From Campylorhamphus procurvoides (Eukaryota > Chordata > Aves > Passeriformes > Dendrocolaptidae), in assembly GCA_013396655.1 (NCBI GenBank), contig WBMV01005965.1, forward strand, positions 1,118,193-1,182,192: a DNA stretch of 64,000 nucleotides. The letters run 5' to 3'. Below are positions 61,101 to 64,000 of the stretch, one piece after another (position 1 is the first letter of the stretch; each line of letters starts with the position of its first letter). A program made the position numbers and the translations under genes. The notes under the pieces are model-generated. The model searched no databases, had not been told where the DNA came from, and saw only the letters and a list, made by a program, of their open reading frames with translations.

Positions 61101-63141
61101 TTTTTTCTCCACTGAAAGAAATTAAAGTAATAAATTCAGGAGTGACTTGAATAAATTTCTGATTGAATTTTGTTATCTTCCCCTTGATTCTTAGGTTGAC
61201 AATGTTTCTCACATGAAAGCTGAAATGTGTAAAAAGTTCATCCCTATAACAAATATTGAGCCAGTATCAGTTAGAACTGATACTGAACCAATATCAGTCT
61301 CTCCTTAGTGAGAATTTTGAATCCTTTCAGAAGAAGTTTTTGCACGGATATGGAATTTACTGCATTTTTTGTTTTTTTTTTGTTTATTTTTTTCTCTGTA
61401 GAACAATTGATATTTTAGAGCTGACAGAACAAGAAGAATTGCTGAAATTTCACTACCATACCCTCCGATTATATTCAGCTGTTTGTGCTTTAGGCAACAA
61501 CCGAGTGGCCCATGCTCTGTGTAGCCATGTGGATGAATCCCAGCTCCTCTACGCTATTGAGAATAAATACATGCCAGGATTATTGCGTGCAGGATACTAT
61601 GATTTACTCATTGACATCCATCTCAATACCTATGCAACTGCCAGGTTAATGATGAATAATGAATTTATAGTTCCAATGACAGATGAGACCAAGAGTATTA
61701 CTTTGTTTCCTGATGAAAACAAAAAACATGGCCTCCCGGGTATAGGACTTAGTACTTCATTAAGGCCAAGAATGCAGTTCTCCTCTCCAAGTTTTGTAAG
61801 CATTAGCAGTGAATGCTTTCAGTTCAGTCCTGAATTCCCTCTGGAAATTTTGAAGGCCAAAACCATAGAGATGCTGACTGAAGCTGTTCAAGAGGGAAGC
61901 CTCCATGTCAGAGATCCAGTTGGGGGTTCTACAGAATTTCTGTTTGTCCCTCTCATCAAGCTCTTTTATACCCTCCTAATTATGGGAATCTTCCACAATG
62001 AGGATCTGAAACACATCCTGCAGTTAATTGAGCCCCGAGTTTTCAAGGAAGCAATGAGTCAAGAGGATGAAATTGATTTCTCAGAGAAGGAGCTGAATTC
62101 AGATGAGCTCAAGTCAGAAGAAGGAGAGGAAGAAACCAGAGGGGAGAAAATGCCAAAGGAAGGACTCATTCAGATGAAACTTCCAGAACCTGTTAAATTA
62201 CAGGTAATAATACTGTTGTGATAGTGTTTGTTCACATTCCTTTGCAGATCCTGTTTTCTTCACTTGGTAATCTATCTTTCAAGGAATAAAGGATTTTGAT
62301 GTTAGTTAAATAAAGAGGTAATTTCCTTGCAGAAAACAAGAACTTTTAGTATCTTTCTGATGATATAAACTTGTTCCCCATAGATCAAGCAACTGTTGTT
62401 TCATGAAAAAGAATGACATTCTCAATGCCATTAATAGGGAATTCTTCATTTTTATGGATCCAAACAGAAAAGAAATTCCCTAGAAGAAAGGGATAAATCC
62501 ATTCTCCTATAACTTTTATTATGTCTGAGGCACATTAATCTCTTGCAGATGACAGATATTCCTGGTGTGAGATTACTTTACATGGAGTAAAGGACAGCAT
62601 AAAATATTTCAGACACTTTATTTGATAGTAACTGCTGCTGTAAGAAATCCATCCTTACTTGCATAATATGGAGAAGATATTTTTTATCTTGCCAACTCCT
62701 CTTTCGATACTGTTTTCTCAGATGTGTCATCTACTCCAGTACCTGTGTGATTGCCAAGTACGACACAGAATAGAAGCCATTGTAGCGTTTTCAGATGATT
62801 TTGTGGCCAAGCTTCAAGAGAATCAGCGCTTCCGGTACAATGAAGTGATGCAGGCCTTGAATATGTCTGCTGCCCTCACAGCTAGGAAAACAAAAGAATT
62901 TCGATCTCCACCTCAGGAACAGGTACAGCTCACAATGGGCAATTTATTTTTTGGTGTGTGGCAGAGTTGTGTTTGATTTGCAAGTTTTTCCATTTGGAGA
63001 TCAGTGTAATTTGTCTTTCCTTTGCATTCTTGAAGATTAACATGCTGCTGAATTTTAAAGATGATAAAAATGATTGTCCTTGCCCTGAAGAAATTCGGGA
63101 TCAACTCTTGGATTTCCATGAAGACTTAATGACACACTGTG
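994..63141 (+). CDS. RYR2: Ryanodine receptor 2, internal part (26 exons, both ends outside window)
   Basis: Encodes a large cytosolic part of the type 2 ryanodine receptor, the tetrameric Ca2+-release channel of the sarcoplasmic/endoplasmic reticulum that drives cardiac excitation-contraction coupling. Seen: 26 exons with GT-AG introns whose phases all agree, joining to 1,616 open codons plus one base. Domains in order: end of N-terminal domain, RIH/RYDR_ITPR helical region, SPRY1, RyR repeats 1 and 2, SPRY2, acidic linker, SPRY3, start of the helical scaffold. Family knowledge: the wording of the first exon ([10 protein letters not shown]) and the long acidic linker ([11 protein letters not shown]) fit RYR2; RYR3 lacks most of that linker and RYR1 differs throughout. 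Human-equivalent numbering starts near residue 391 and places R414, I419, R420 and P466 at the expected residues. Missing: about 390 N-terminal residues, and everything after about 2006, including the pore. No stop or frameshift is seen, so the gene looks functional. Confidence 0.97.
1116..3058 (+). other. RYR2 intron A-B
   Basis: 1.9 kb. Mostly unremarkable AT-rich sequence. An AACAAA-rich simple stretch lies at 2143-2186, directly followed by a GC-richer block (about 2195-2380) that I cannot assign to a gene or repeat. Confidence 0.8.
3059..3242 (+). CDS. RYR2: RYR2 exon B (probably human exon 15)
   Basis: 184 nt, about residues 431-492. The acceptor is CTTGTAG; the first G completes the Arg codon, then G-L-D-A-L-S-K-K follows. 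Contains the segment [19 protein letters not shown] at the end of the N-terminal domain; the Pro equivalent to human P466 is present. The donor GAG|GTAGTT departs from GTRAGT at +4 to +6. Ends in phase 0. Confidence 0.96.
3243..3920 (+). other. RYR2 intron B-C
   Basis: 678 nt, AT-rich; I see no repeat or conserved element apart from the T-rich acceptor tract at 3900-3917. Confidence 0.8.
3921..4056 (+). CDS. RYR2: RYR2 exon C (probably human exon 16)
   Basis: 136 nt, about residues 493-538. Reads [13 protein letters not shown] and ends S-L-Y-E-L-L, with one base of the following Ala codon. This is helical armadillo-like sequence of the RIH (RYDR_ITPR) region shared with IP3 receptors. Acceptor TTTTTAAG, donor CTAG|GTAAGA (strong). 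Confidence 0.96.
4801..5990 (-). mobile_element. CR1 LINE fragment, minus strand
   Basis: The + strand opens with the reverse complement of a CR1 3' tail (agaatcacagaatg) followed by the typical 'ctggaagggacctctgg' block. Read on the minus strand, 5081-4884 encodes the end of the CR1 ORF2 (reverse transcriptase) protein, with [12 protein letters not shown] and S-M-E-I-F-K; stops and frameshifts break it. Sequence farther left-to-right (5100-5960) keeps CR1-like wording but is decayed. The 5' limit near 5990 is approximate. Inactive, 5'-truncated copy. Confidence 0.85.
6411..6451. repeat. Perfect 17-bp inverted repeat with 7-nt loop
   Basis: Arms 6411-6427 and 6435-6451 are exact reverse complements; the loop 6428-6434 is AGACTAG. 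Arms run acatttactctctggcc on the left. No flanking TSD or transposase; function unknown. Confidence 0.9.
7131..7290 (-). mobile_element. CR1 LINE 3' end, minus strand (short)
   Basis: Reads tagaatagtttgggtcac then 'aaagatcatctagtccaacc', the reverse complement of a CR1 3' UTR end. About 160 nt, diverged; the inner limit is approximate. Confidence 0.8.
8988..9083 (+). CDS. RYR2: RYR2 exon D (probably human exon 17)
   Basis: 96 nt, about residues 538-570. Completes the split Ala codon, then [13 protein letters not shown] and ends R-L-E-A-S-S. RIH helical region. The acceptor is a long CT-rich tract ending CCAATAG; donor TCTG|GTATGC. It follows a 4.9 kb intron. Confidence 0.96.
11502..11556. 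repeat. Perfect 20-bp inverted repeat with 15-nt loop
   Basis: Left arm 11502-11521 (starts catggaagtgag) and right arm 11537-11556 are exact reverse complements. The loop 11522-11536 is itself part of a second inverted repeat: 11524-11538 pairs exactly with 11567-11581 (tctccattaagttaa). A further direct copy of taacttaatgga lies at 11589-11600. Confidence 0.9.
12060..12260. other. Isolated GC-rich block inside AT-rich intron
   Basis: About 200 nt with clear GC enrichment (for example gcggggcaccggagcccgag near 12097) in otherwise AT-rich DNA. No convincing open frame or known element. Could be a fragment of a retroelement or an exapted regulatory block; I cannot decide. Confidence 0.5.
13241..13912 (-). 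mobile_element. Solo LTR of an endogenous retrovirus, minus strand
   Basis: About 672 nt bounded by TG...CA, with no retroviral coding sequence on either side, so a solo LTR left by recombination. Read on the minus strand: 5' end TGTGGGGACTTTTGCTG; a U3 with two tandem units (13691-13782 and 13783-13883); a TATA-like tattTAAATA at about 13353-13366; a polyadenylation signal AATAAA at 13285-13290; the end near 13241. At most a 3-bp target duplication (ATA at 13238-13240 and 13913-13915) is visible, so boundaries and class are not certain. U5 appears very short (about 25-45 nt). Confidence 0.75.
13691..13883. repeat. Two tandem ~92-100 bp units within LTR U3
   Basis: Unit 1 (13691-13782) and unit 2 (13783-13883) both run from tcttcagYtgcatatggtgt to gcctcagccatgcagtct, with about 10 mismatches and an extra 8-9 nt in unit 2. 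U3 enhancer duplication is a familiar pattern in retroviral LTRs. Confidence 0.85.
13961..14125. repeat. Degenerate minisatellite, ~30-50 bp unit
   Basis: Four to five head-to-tail units built from ttccttatat plus (atcagttccctttatg)tgttag-like sequence; unit length varies by internal duplication of the cttatatcag part. It begins about 48 nt beyond the LTR. Confidence 0.8.
14131..14620 (-). mobile_element. Possible old CR1-like relic, minus strand
   Basis: Opens with acagaatcatagaatgtgg, a CR1-tail-like word, and near 14545-14575 has aatgttaaatagtatgggg, resembling inner CR1 wording. The middle is too decayed to be sure. Confidence 0.4.
15239..15357 (+). CDS. RYR2: RYR2 exon E (probably human exon 18)
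   Basis: 119 nt, about residues 570-609. Completes Gly, then [15 protein letters not shown] and ends H-G-R-N-H-K. RIH helical repeats. Acceptor TTCCCCAG, donor AAG|GTAGGC, phase 0 at the end. It follows the 6.2 kb intron that carries the LTR. Confidence 0.96.
15358..15750 (+). other. RYR2 intron E-F
   Basis: 393 nt, AT-rich, nothing recognisable besides splice signals. Confidence 0.8.
15751..15884 (+). CDS. RYR2: RYR2 exon F (probably human exon 19)
   Basis: 134 nt, about residues 610-654. Reads [17 protein letters not shown] and ends L-V-N-H-V-S, with a split Ser codon. Last part of the helical region before SPRY1. Acceptor TTTTTTTCAG, donor AGCAG|GTACAA. Confidence 0.96.
16626..17174 (+). 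mobile_element. CR1 LINE 3' end with ORF2 C-terminal remnant, plus strand
   Basis: The + frame from 16637 reads [20 protein letters not shown] and later [12 protein letters not shown], the familiar C-terminal part of the CR1 reverse-transcriptase ORF. A frameshift/stop region near 16920 separates it from H-Q-E-E-F-F and the 3' UTR, which ends gatgatcttggagatcaa...gtgattctatg at about 17172. Heavily truncated, inactive. Confidence 0.9.
18238..18402 (+). mobile_element. CR1 LINE 3' end, plus strand (short)
   Basis: Reads ggtgatccttgaggtctttt then ccgacttggtaatctatgtg attcc, a CR1 3' UTR and tail. About 165 nt, 295 nt before the next CR1-free stretch ends at exon G. Confidence 0.85.
18534..18775 (+). 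CDS. RYR2: RYR2 exon G: SPRY1, first part (probably human exon 20)
   Basis: 242 nt, about residues 654-735. Enters SPRY1: M-R-P-N-I-F-L-G, then [10 protein letters not shown] and [15 protein letters not shown], the beta-strand core of the domain, ending [12 protein letters not shown]1 lies near the FKBP12.6-binding face in structures of the family. Acceptor CTGTTTAAG, donor TCAG|GTATTC; starts and ends in split codons. Confidence 0.97.
18776..22050 (+). other. RYR2 intron G-H
   Basis: 3.3 kb. Contains an ancient CR1/L3-like relic (20735-20990) and a poly-T run at 19022-19038. The remainder is AT-rich and unassigned. Confidence 0.8.
20735..20990 (-). mobile_element. Ancient CR1/L3-like LINE relic, minus strand
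   Basis: Order and wording (agaaaaggcgtttagatcat, then ctaaaaaggcatctagtctc, then aaatatccactcttcattg) resemble the inverted 3' region of an old amniote CR1/L3-type family as I remember it. Strongly decayed; coordinates approximate. Confidence 0.5.
22051..22243 (+). CDS. RYR2: RYR2 exon H: SPRY1, second part (probably human exon 21)
   Basis: 193 nt, about residues 735-799. Reads [13 protein letters not shown] and later [11 protein letters not shown], a typical SPRY strand pair, then [11 protein letters not shown]. The end is fixed by the next exon, which supplies the third base of Lys; this makes the donor AA|GTTAGC, with T instead of a purine at +3. A C-rich run with one undetermined base lies 60-75 nt downstream. 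Confidence 0.95.
22244..23988 (+). other. RYR2 intron H-I
   Basis: 1.7 kb. A C-rich run (22292-22320) with an undetermined base at 22317 lies just after the donor. A short ATTATGTCATTGCTAT-like reiteration is at 23299-23350. Nothing else recognised. Confidence 0.8.
23989..24205 (+). CDS. RYR2: RYR2 exon I: end of SPRY1 and link to repeat 1 (probably human exon 22)
   Basis: 217 nt, about residues 799-871. Completes Lys, then [20 protein letters not shown] and ends T-P-V-P-V-D-T-S-Q. It closes SPRY1 and contains the charged linker before RyR repeat 1. Acceptor CTTTACAG, donor CAG|GTGTGG, phase 0. Confidence 0.96.
24453..24557 (+). CDS. RYR2: RYR2 exon J: RyR repeat 1, start (probably human exon 23)
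   Basis: 105 nt, exactly 35 codons, about residues 872-906, symmetric phase 0-0. Carries the RyR-repeat signature: [17 protein letters not shown] then [15 protein letters not shown]. Family knowledge: these repeats occur four times in ryanodine receptors (R1-R4). Only 247 nt separate it from the previous exon. Confidence 0.96.
24558..27862 (+). other. RYR2 intron J-K
   Basis: 3.3 kb of AT-rich sequence. I find no CR1 tail, LTR or long repeat in it; unusually free of recognisable elements compared with its neighbours. Confidence 0.75.
27863..27966 (+). CDS. RYR2: RYR2 exon K: RyR repeat 1, middle (probably human exon 24)
   Basis: 104 nt, about residues 907-941. [15 protein letters not shown] continues the repeat; ends S-L-E-T-L, with a split Lys. 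Acceptor TTTTGCAG, donor AA|GTAAGT (near-consensus). Confidence 0.96.
27967..32079 (+). other. RYR2 intron K-L
   Basis: 4.1 kb. No mobile element recognised. An AT-only stretch (TATATTA words) lies at 31932-31980, shortly before exon L; a GC-richer segment of unknown nature is at 31420-31560. Confidence 0.75.
32080..32163 (+). CDS. RYR2: RYR2 exon L: end of RyR repeat 1 (probably human exon 25)
   Basis: 84 nt, about residues 941-969. [11 protein letters not shown] closes repeat 1 (compare T-L-L-G-Y-G-Y-N-L in repeat 2), followed by a lysine-rich tail with K-V-K-K-M-K. Acceptor TGTCCTAG, donor AA|GTAAGT. Confidence 0.95.
35733..36080 (-). mobile_element. CR1-type 3' tail joined to GC-rich retroelement-like sequence
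   Basis: 35733-35785 (aatagaatcatagaatcatt, then aggttggaaaaggc) is an inverted CR1 3' end. It continues into GC-richer sequence (ctcagcactggcacctggag, ttggtgtctgcaggctg) that resembles dispersed avian retroelement sequence; family not assigned. The right limit is uncertain. Confidence 0.6.
36669..36726. repeat. Short direct repeat, 33-bp spacing
   Basis: aattagcttgacaggg (36669) recurs as aattagcttgacagtg (36702), each followed by cattatta; a partial third start (gcaattagcttga) is at 36651. It lies about 130 nt before exon M. Confidence 0.8.
36856..37015 (+). CDS. RYR2: RYR2 exon M: RyR repeat 2, start (probably human exon 26)
   Basis: 160 nt, about residues 969-1022. [14 protein letters not shown] then the repeat signature [21 protein letters not shown], matching the L-A-E-N-I-H...G-W-Q-Y-G of repeat 1. 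Acceptor TTTTCAACAG, donor CAG|GTAAGT (full consensus), phase 0. It is followed by the longest intron in the window. Confidence 0.96.
41343..41379. other. Assembly gap (37 N)
   Basis: Run of undetermined bases in the longest intron, flanked by cttcc and a T-rich run; the true size is unknown. Confidence 0.99.
42706..42737. repeat. 32-bp direct repeat, copy 1
   Basis: Identical over 32 nt to 44333-44364 (starts tattagttccttgcattt). Similarity continues weakly for about 15-20 nt on the right (aggcattc). The two copies are 1,627 nt apart in the same intron. Confidence 0.9.
44333..44364. repeat. 32-bp direct repeat, copy 2
   Basis: Second copy of the word at 42706-42737, same orientation. Confidence 0.9.
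46994..47141 (+). CDS. RYR2: RYR2 exon N: RyR repeat 2, end (probably human exon 27)
   Basis: 148 nt, about residues 1023-1072. [13 protein letters not shown] (equivalent to R-Q-H-P-C-L of repeat 1), then [17 protein letters not shown] and A-P-D-Q-D-H. Acceptor TTATGCAG, donor G|GTAATT. Confidence 0.96.
47142..49590 (+). other. RYR2 intron N-O
   Basis: 2.4 kb. AT-rich with a GC-richer piece at 48000-48140; no element recognised. It ends in a long T run (49564-49579) before the acceptor. Confidence 0.75.
49591..49799 (+). CDS. RYR2: RYR2 exon O: SPRY2, start (probably human exon 28)
   Basis: 209 nt, about residues 1072-1141. The first dozen residues ([11 protein letters not shown]) are the least mammal-like of the region; then the SPRY2 core: [15 protein letters not shown] and G-D-M-R-V-G-W. 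A 13-T run precedes the CTTACAG acceptor; the donor is AAG|GTTTGT (T at +3). Confidence 0.96.
49800..51467 (+). other. RYR2 intron O-P
   Basis: 1.7 kb. Holds copy 1 of a 39-bp duplicated sequence (49972-50010); otherwise nothing recognised. Confidence 0.8.
49972..50010. repeat. 39-bp direct repeat, copy 1
   Basis: Identical over 39 nt to 51945-51983 (starts atatttcatcctcactgcag). The resemblance extends leftward about 20 nt (ggcaRattcRWGaccttt), so the duplicated tract is about 60 nt. Confidence 0.9.
51468..51642 (+). CDS. RYR2: RYR2 exon P: SPRY2, middle (probably human exon 29)
   Basis: 175 nt, about residues 1142-1200. [25 protein letters not shown] and M-M-F-T-L-N-G-E are canonical SPRY strands. 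Acceptor CTTTTCAG, donor ATG|GTAAGT (consensus). Confidence 0.97.
51945..51983. repeat. 39-bp direct repeat, copy 2
   Basis: Second copy of the 49972-50010 sequence, same orientation, ending 7 nt before an inverted CR1 tail. Confidence 0.9.
51991..52090 (-). mobile_element. CR1 LINE 3' end, minus strand (short)
   Basis: aatagaatgtatcatagaat, then ggtttgggttggaagtgacc and atctagtcta: an inverted CR1 3' end. The inner limit is approximate. Confidence 0.85.
53895..53910. other. Assembly gap (16 N)
   Basis: Undetermined bases between ttttaaaa and a T10 run, in a homopolymer-rich region. Confidence 0.99.
53913..53970. repeat. Perfect 28-bp palindrome with 2-nt centre beside gap
   Basis: Arms 53913-53940 and 53943-53970 are exact reverse complements around CC. 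The outer 8 bp of each arm are T8/A8; the inner 20 bp are complex (gagtgatgaactaatgataa). Its position next to a gap makes an assembly or fold-back artefact quite possible. Confidence 0.85.
55465..55673 (+). CDS. RYR2: RYR2 exon Q: end of SPRY2 (probably human exon 30)
   Basis: 209 nt, about residues 1200-1269. G-F-L-P-V-C-S-L-G, then [15 protein letters not shown] and [11 protein letters not shown]; ends N-H-E-H-I-E. Acceptor GTTTTAAG, donor GAG|GTTTGT (T at +3). Confidence 0.96.
55674..56559 (+). other. RYR2 intron Q-R
   Basis: 886 nt, AT-rich; nothing recognised. Confidence 0.8.
56560..56912 (+). CDS. RYR2: RYR2 exon R: SPRY2-SPRY3 acidic linker (probably human exon 31)
   Basis: 353 nt, about residues 1270-1387. 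[17 protein letters not shown] starts the exon; then [15 protein letters not shown], an acidic linker that is one of the best discriminators of RYR2 from RYR3. The start is fixed by the reading frame. The acceptor reads CACAG|GTAATG, so the exon begins with a donor-like hexamer. The donor is AAAG|GTTAGT. Confidence 0.96.
57153..57267 (+). CDS. RYR2: RYR2 exon S: linker, second part (probably human exon 32)
   Basis: 115 nt, about residues 1387-1425. [18 protein letters not shown] then acidic [12 protein letters not shown]. Very similar to mammalian RYR2 from memory, with Met for Leu at the third residue. Acceptor TTATTACAG, donor ACG|GTATTG, phase 0. Confidence 0.95.
57268..58161 (+). other. 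RYR2 intron S-T
   Basis: 894 nt; T/G-rich run at 57300-57355; nothing else recognised. The tract before the acceptor is unusually poor in pyrimidines (ttaattaacag). Confidence 0.8.
58162..58322 (+). CDS. RYR2: RYR2 exon T: SPRY3, start (probably human exon 33)
   Basis: 161 nt, about residues 1426-1479. [20 protein letters not shown], then [15 protein letters not shown]. Opens SPRY3. The acceptor AATTAACAG has a poor pyrimidine tract; the donor is AGAG|GTTGGT (T at +3). Confidence 0.96.
58323..58938 (+). other. RYR2 intron T-U
   Basis: 616 nt; nothing recognised. Confidence 0.8.
58939..59098 (+). CDS. RYR2: RYR2 exon U: SPRY3, middle (probably human exon 34)
   Basis: 160 nt, about residues 1479-1532. 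[13 protein letters not shown], then [17 protein letters not shown] and [11 protein letters not shown]. Acceptor ACATTCAG, donor CAG|GTGAGT (consensus), phase 0. Confidence 0.97.
59369..59455 (+). CDS. RYR2: RYR2 exon V: SPRY3, end (probably human exon 35)
   Basis: 87 nt, exactly 29 codons, about residues 1533-1561, symmetric phase 0-0. [15 protein letters not shown], then F-Q-F-E-L-G-R-I-K closes SPRY3. Acceptor GATTTAG, donor AAG|GTAAAT. Confidence 0.96.
59456..60202 (+). other. RYR2 intron V-W
   Basis: 747 nt; A-rich run at 60001-60015; nothing else recognised. Confidence 0.8.
60203..60429 (+). CDS. RYR2: RYR2 exon W: post-SPRY3 segment (probably human exon 36)
   Basis: 227 nt, about residues 1562-1637. 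[27 protein letters not shown], then S-R-I-S-E-R-Q-G-W and H-I-P-E-E-N. Leads from SPRY3 into the helical scaffold. Acceptor TTTTCCAG, donor ACAG|GTTGAT, the weakest donor in the set. Confidence 0.96.
60430..61401 (+). other. RYR2 intron W-X
   Basis: 972 nt. A small perfect inverted repeat (61263-61272 with 61275-61284, agtatcagtt/aactgatact) lies about 120 nt before exon X. No mobile element recognised. Confidence 0.8.
61402..62203 (+). CDS. RYR2: RYR2 exon X: large scaffold exon with acidic variable tail (probably human exon 37)
   Basis: 802 nt, the largest exon here, about residues 1637-1904. Starts [24 protein letters not shown]. Helical cytosolic scaffold (handle) with [32 protein letters not shown] and [10 protein letters not shown]. 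The last third holds an acidic, fast-changing stretch (K-S-E-E-G-E-E-E), one residue shorter than in human by my alignment. Acceptor CTCTGTAG after a T-rich tract, donor CAG|GTAATA, phase 0. An in-frame Met at 61256 is intronic and not a start. Confidence 0.97.
62204..62721 (+). other. RYR2 intron X-Y
   Basis: 518 nt; nothing recognised. Confidence 0.8.
62722..62922 (+). CDS. RYR2: RYR2 exon Y (probably human exon 38)
   Basis: 201 nt, exactly 67 codons, about residues 1905-1971, symmetric phase 0-0. [29 protein letters not shown], then [17 protein letters not shown] and P-P-Q-E-Q. Helical scaffold. Acceptor TTTTCTCAG, donor CAG|GTACAG. Confidence 0.97.
63036..63141 (+). CDS. RYR2: RYR2 exon Z (probably human exon 39), last exon in window
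   Basis: 106 nt, about residues 1972-2006. [21 protein letters not shown], then F-H-E-D-L-M-T-H-C, with one base of the following Gly codon. Acceptor TCTTGAAG, donor TGTG|GTAAGT (consensus). Separated from the previous exon by only 113 nt, the shortest intron here. The gene continues beyond the window. Confidence 0.96.
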
Positions 63142-64000
63142 GTAAGTCTTGTTACTGAGAATTTTTGTTTTTTTAATTATATTAGCTATAGAAGAATCTA
63201 TATCTAGACTGTAGATTAGACTGTATCAATTATAAATACTATCAAATAATCAGCTTGCAGTCAAACCAAGAAAGTATTCTTATCCTCATACATAAGAATG
63301 CAGTATGCTTTACTTTATGAGCTTCAGTTGTGCAAGTTGACAAACCCAGTTCCTTTATCCCCTCCTTATAGGGGAAGCAGTCCAAATGACAATCACAGTG
63401 GGTCATTGTTGGCTGCTTTCCAGTTTTCCAGTGTTTTGGTCGTATTTGGTAATCCAAAATTGGATGTGGTATTCCAGGTGCCATTTCATGAGTGCTGAGT
63501 ACTGGGGAATAATTACTTGCCTTGGGCTAGTGATTATGTTTCTACTAATACAGTATATTTTTAACTCTTCTTGTTGTTAGAGTGCAACACTGCATTTGCC
63601 CTTGCTGGACTTTGAGTATCCTGACAGTCCATTCCCCTAACCTATTGATCTTCTTTCTCTTGAGTGTGTTTTCTGCTCCCCAAAATTTGTCCTCCAATCA
63701 TCTGCAAACTTGATGAAGGTGCCTTATGACACTTGAAATGAAATATTTTTATTTTAAAGCAAAAAAGAAAAAAACTGAAGAAAATTCAAAGTAAGCAGTC
63801 AGCTGACAAGAAATGCAGATGAAATAAATAATTTAGATAAACATTTGAAAGGAAAAGAGGCTTTATATTTTTCTTTGATTTTTTCATTTTTGTTTAGTCG
63901 GTTTTCATCATTCTCCTCTGTTCAAATTACTTAGTCTAGTTTTGACGTTATTTTTCTTTATGGGAAAGTAGGAATCTGCATAATCTACAAGTAGAAAATT
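63142..64000 (+). other. RYR2 intron downstream of exon Z (5' part)
   Basis: Contains a CR1 relic (63380-63725); the rest is AT-rich. No further exon is found before the window ends. Confidence 0.8.
63380..63725 (-). mobile_element. CR1 LINE internal fragment, minus strand
   Basis: Wording such as aattggatgtggtattccag gtgcc, gtgctgagtactggggaata, and aatcatctgcaaacttgatg follows the order seen in inverted CR1 copies. Diverged, no 3' tail; limits approximate. Confidence 0.7.

Noticed and set aside
61256..61401. In-frame Met upstream of exon X as an alternative start
   Set aside because: The stretch precedes a clear polypyrimidine tract and acceptor (CTCTGTAG), and RYR2 residues begin only after it.

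Overview
The window is vertebrate nuclear DNA, most probably from a bird. It is AT-rich, intron-dominated, and carries several CR1 LINE fragments ending in the typical 3' tail (ATTCTATG-like units), one retroviral solo LTR and no Alu, B1 or L1-like sequence. Turtles and crocodilians also carry CR1, so 'bird' is an inference from CR1 content plus compact introns. Two N runs (41343-41379 and 53895-53910) and single Ns at 22317 and 42336 show that this is a draft assembly.

One gene fills the window on the + strand: the central-N-terminal part of RYR2, the cardiac/neuronal ryanodine receptor. I place 26 consecutive internal exons, from 994-1115 to 63036-63141, all with GT-AG introns. They join without a break into one reading frame of 4,849 nt (1,616 codons plus one base), equivalent to about residues 391-2006 of the roughly 4,967-residue human protein. 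By count they probably match human exons 14-39. Neither the promoter/start nor the channel pore/stop is in the window.

Layout by protein region: 994-4056, end of the N-terminal domain; 8988-15884, helical RIH/RYDR_ITPR region; 18534-24205, SPRY1; 24453-47141, the two RyR repeats (R1 and R2); 49591-55673, SPRY2; 56560-57267, the acidic linker typical of RYR2; 58162-60429, SPRY3 and its exit; 61402-63141, start of the large cytosolic helical scaffold (handle/bridging solenoid), with an acidic variable segment inside the 802-nt exon.

Introns hold CR1 fragments on both strands (4801-5990, 7131-7290, 16626-17174, 18238-18402, 51991-52090, 63380-63725), an older CR1/L3-like relic (20735-20990), a minus-strand solo LTR with a tandemly duplicated U3 segment (13241-13912), a minisatellite (13961-14125), short direct duplications, and three striking perfect inverted repeats (6411-6451, 11502-11556, 53913-53970). 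I see no RNA gene, CRISPR, operon or other gene. I found no new biological system; the most unusual things are structural (hairpins, duplications, LTR architecture) and one divergent acidic stretch of the receptor.
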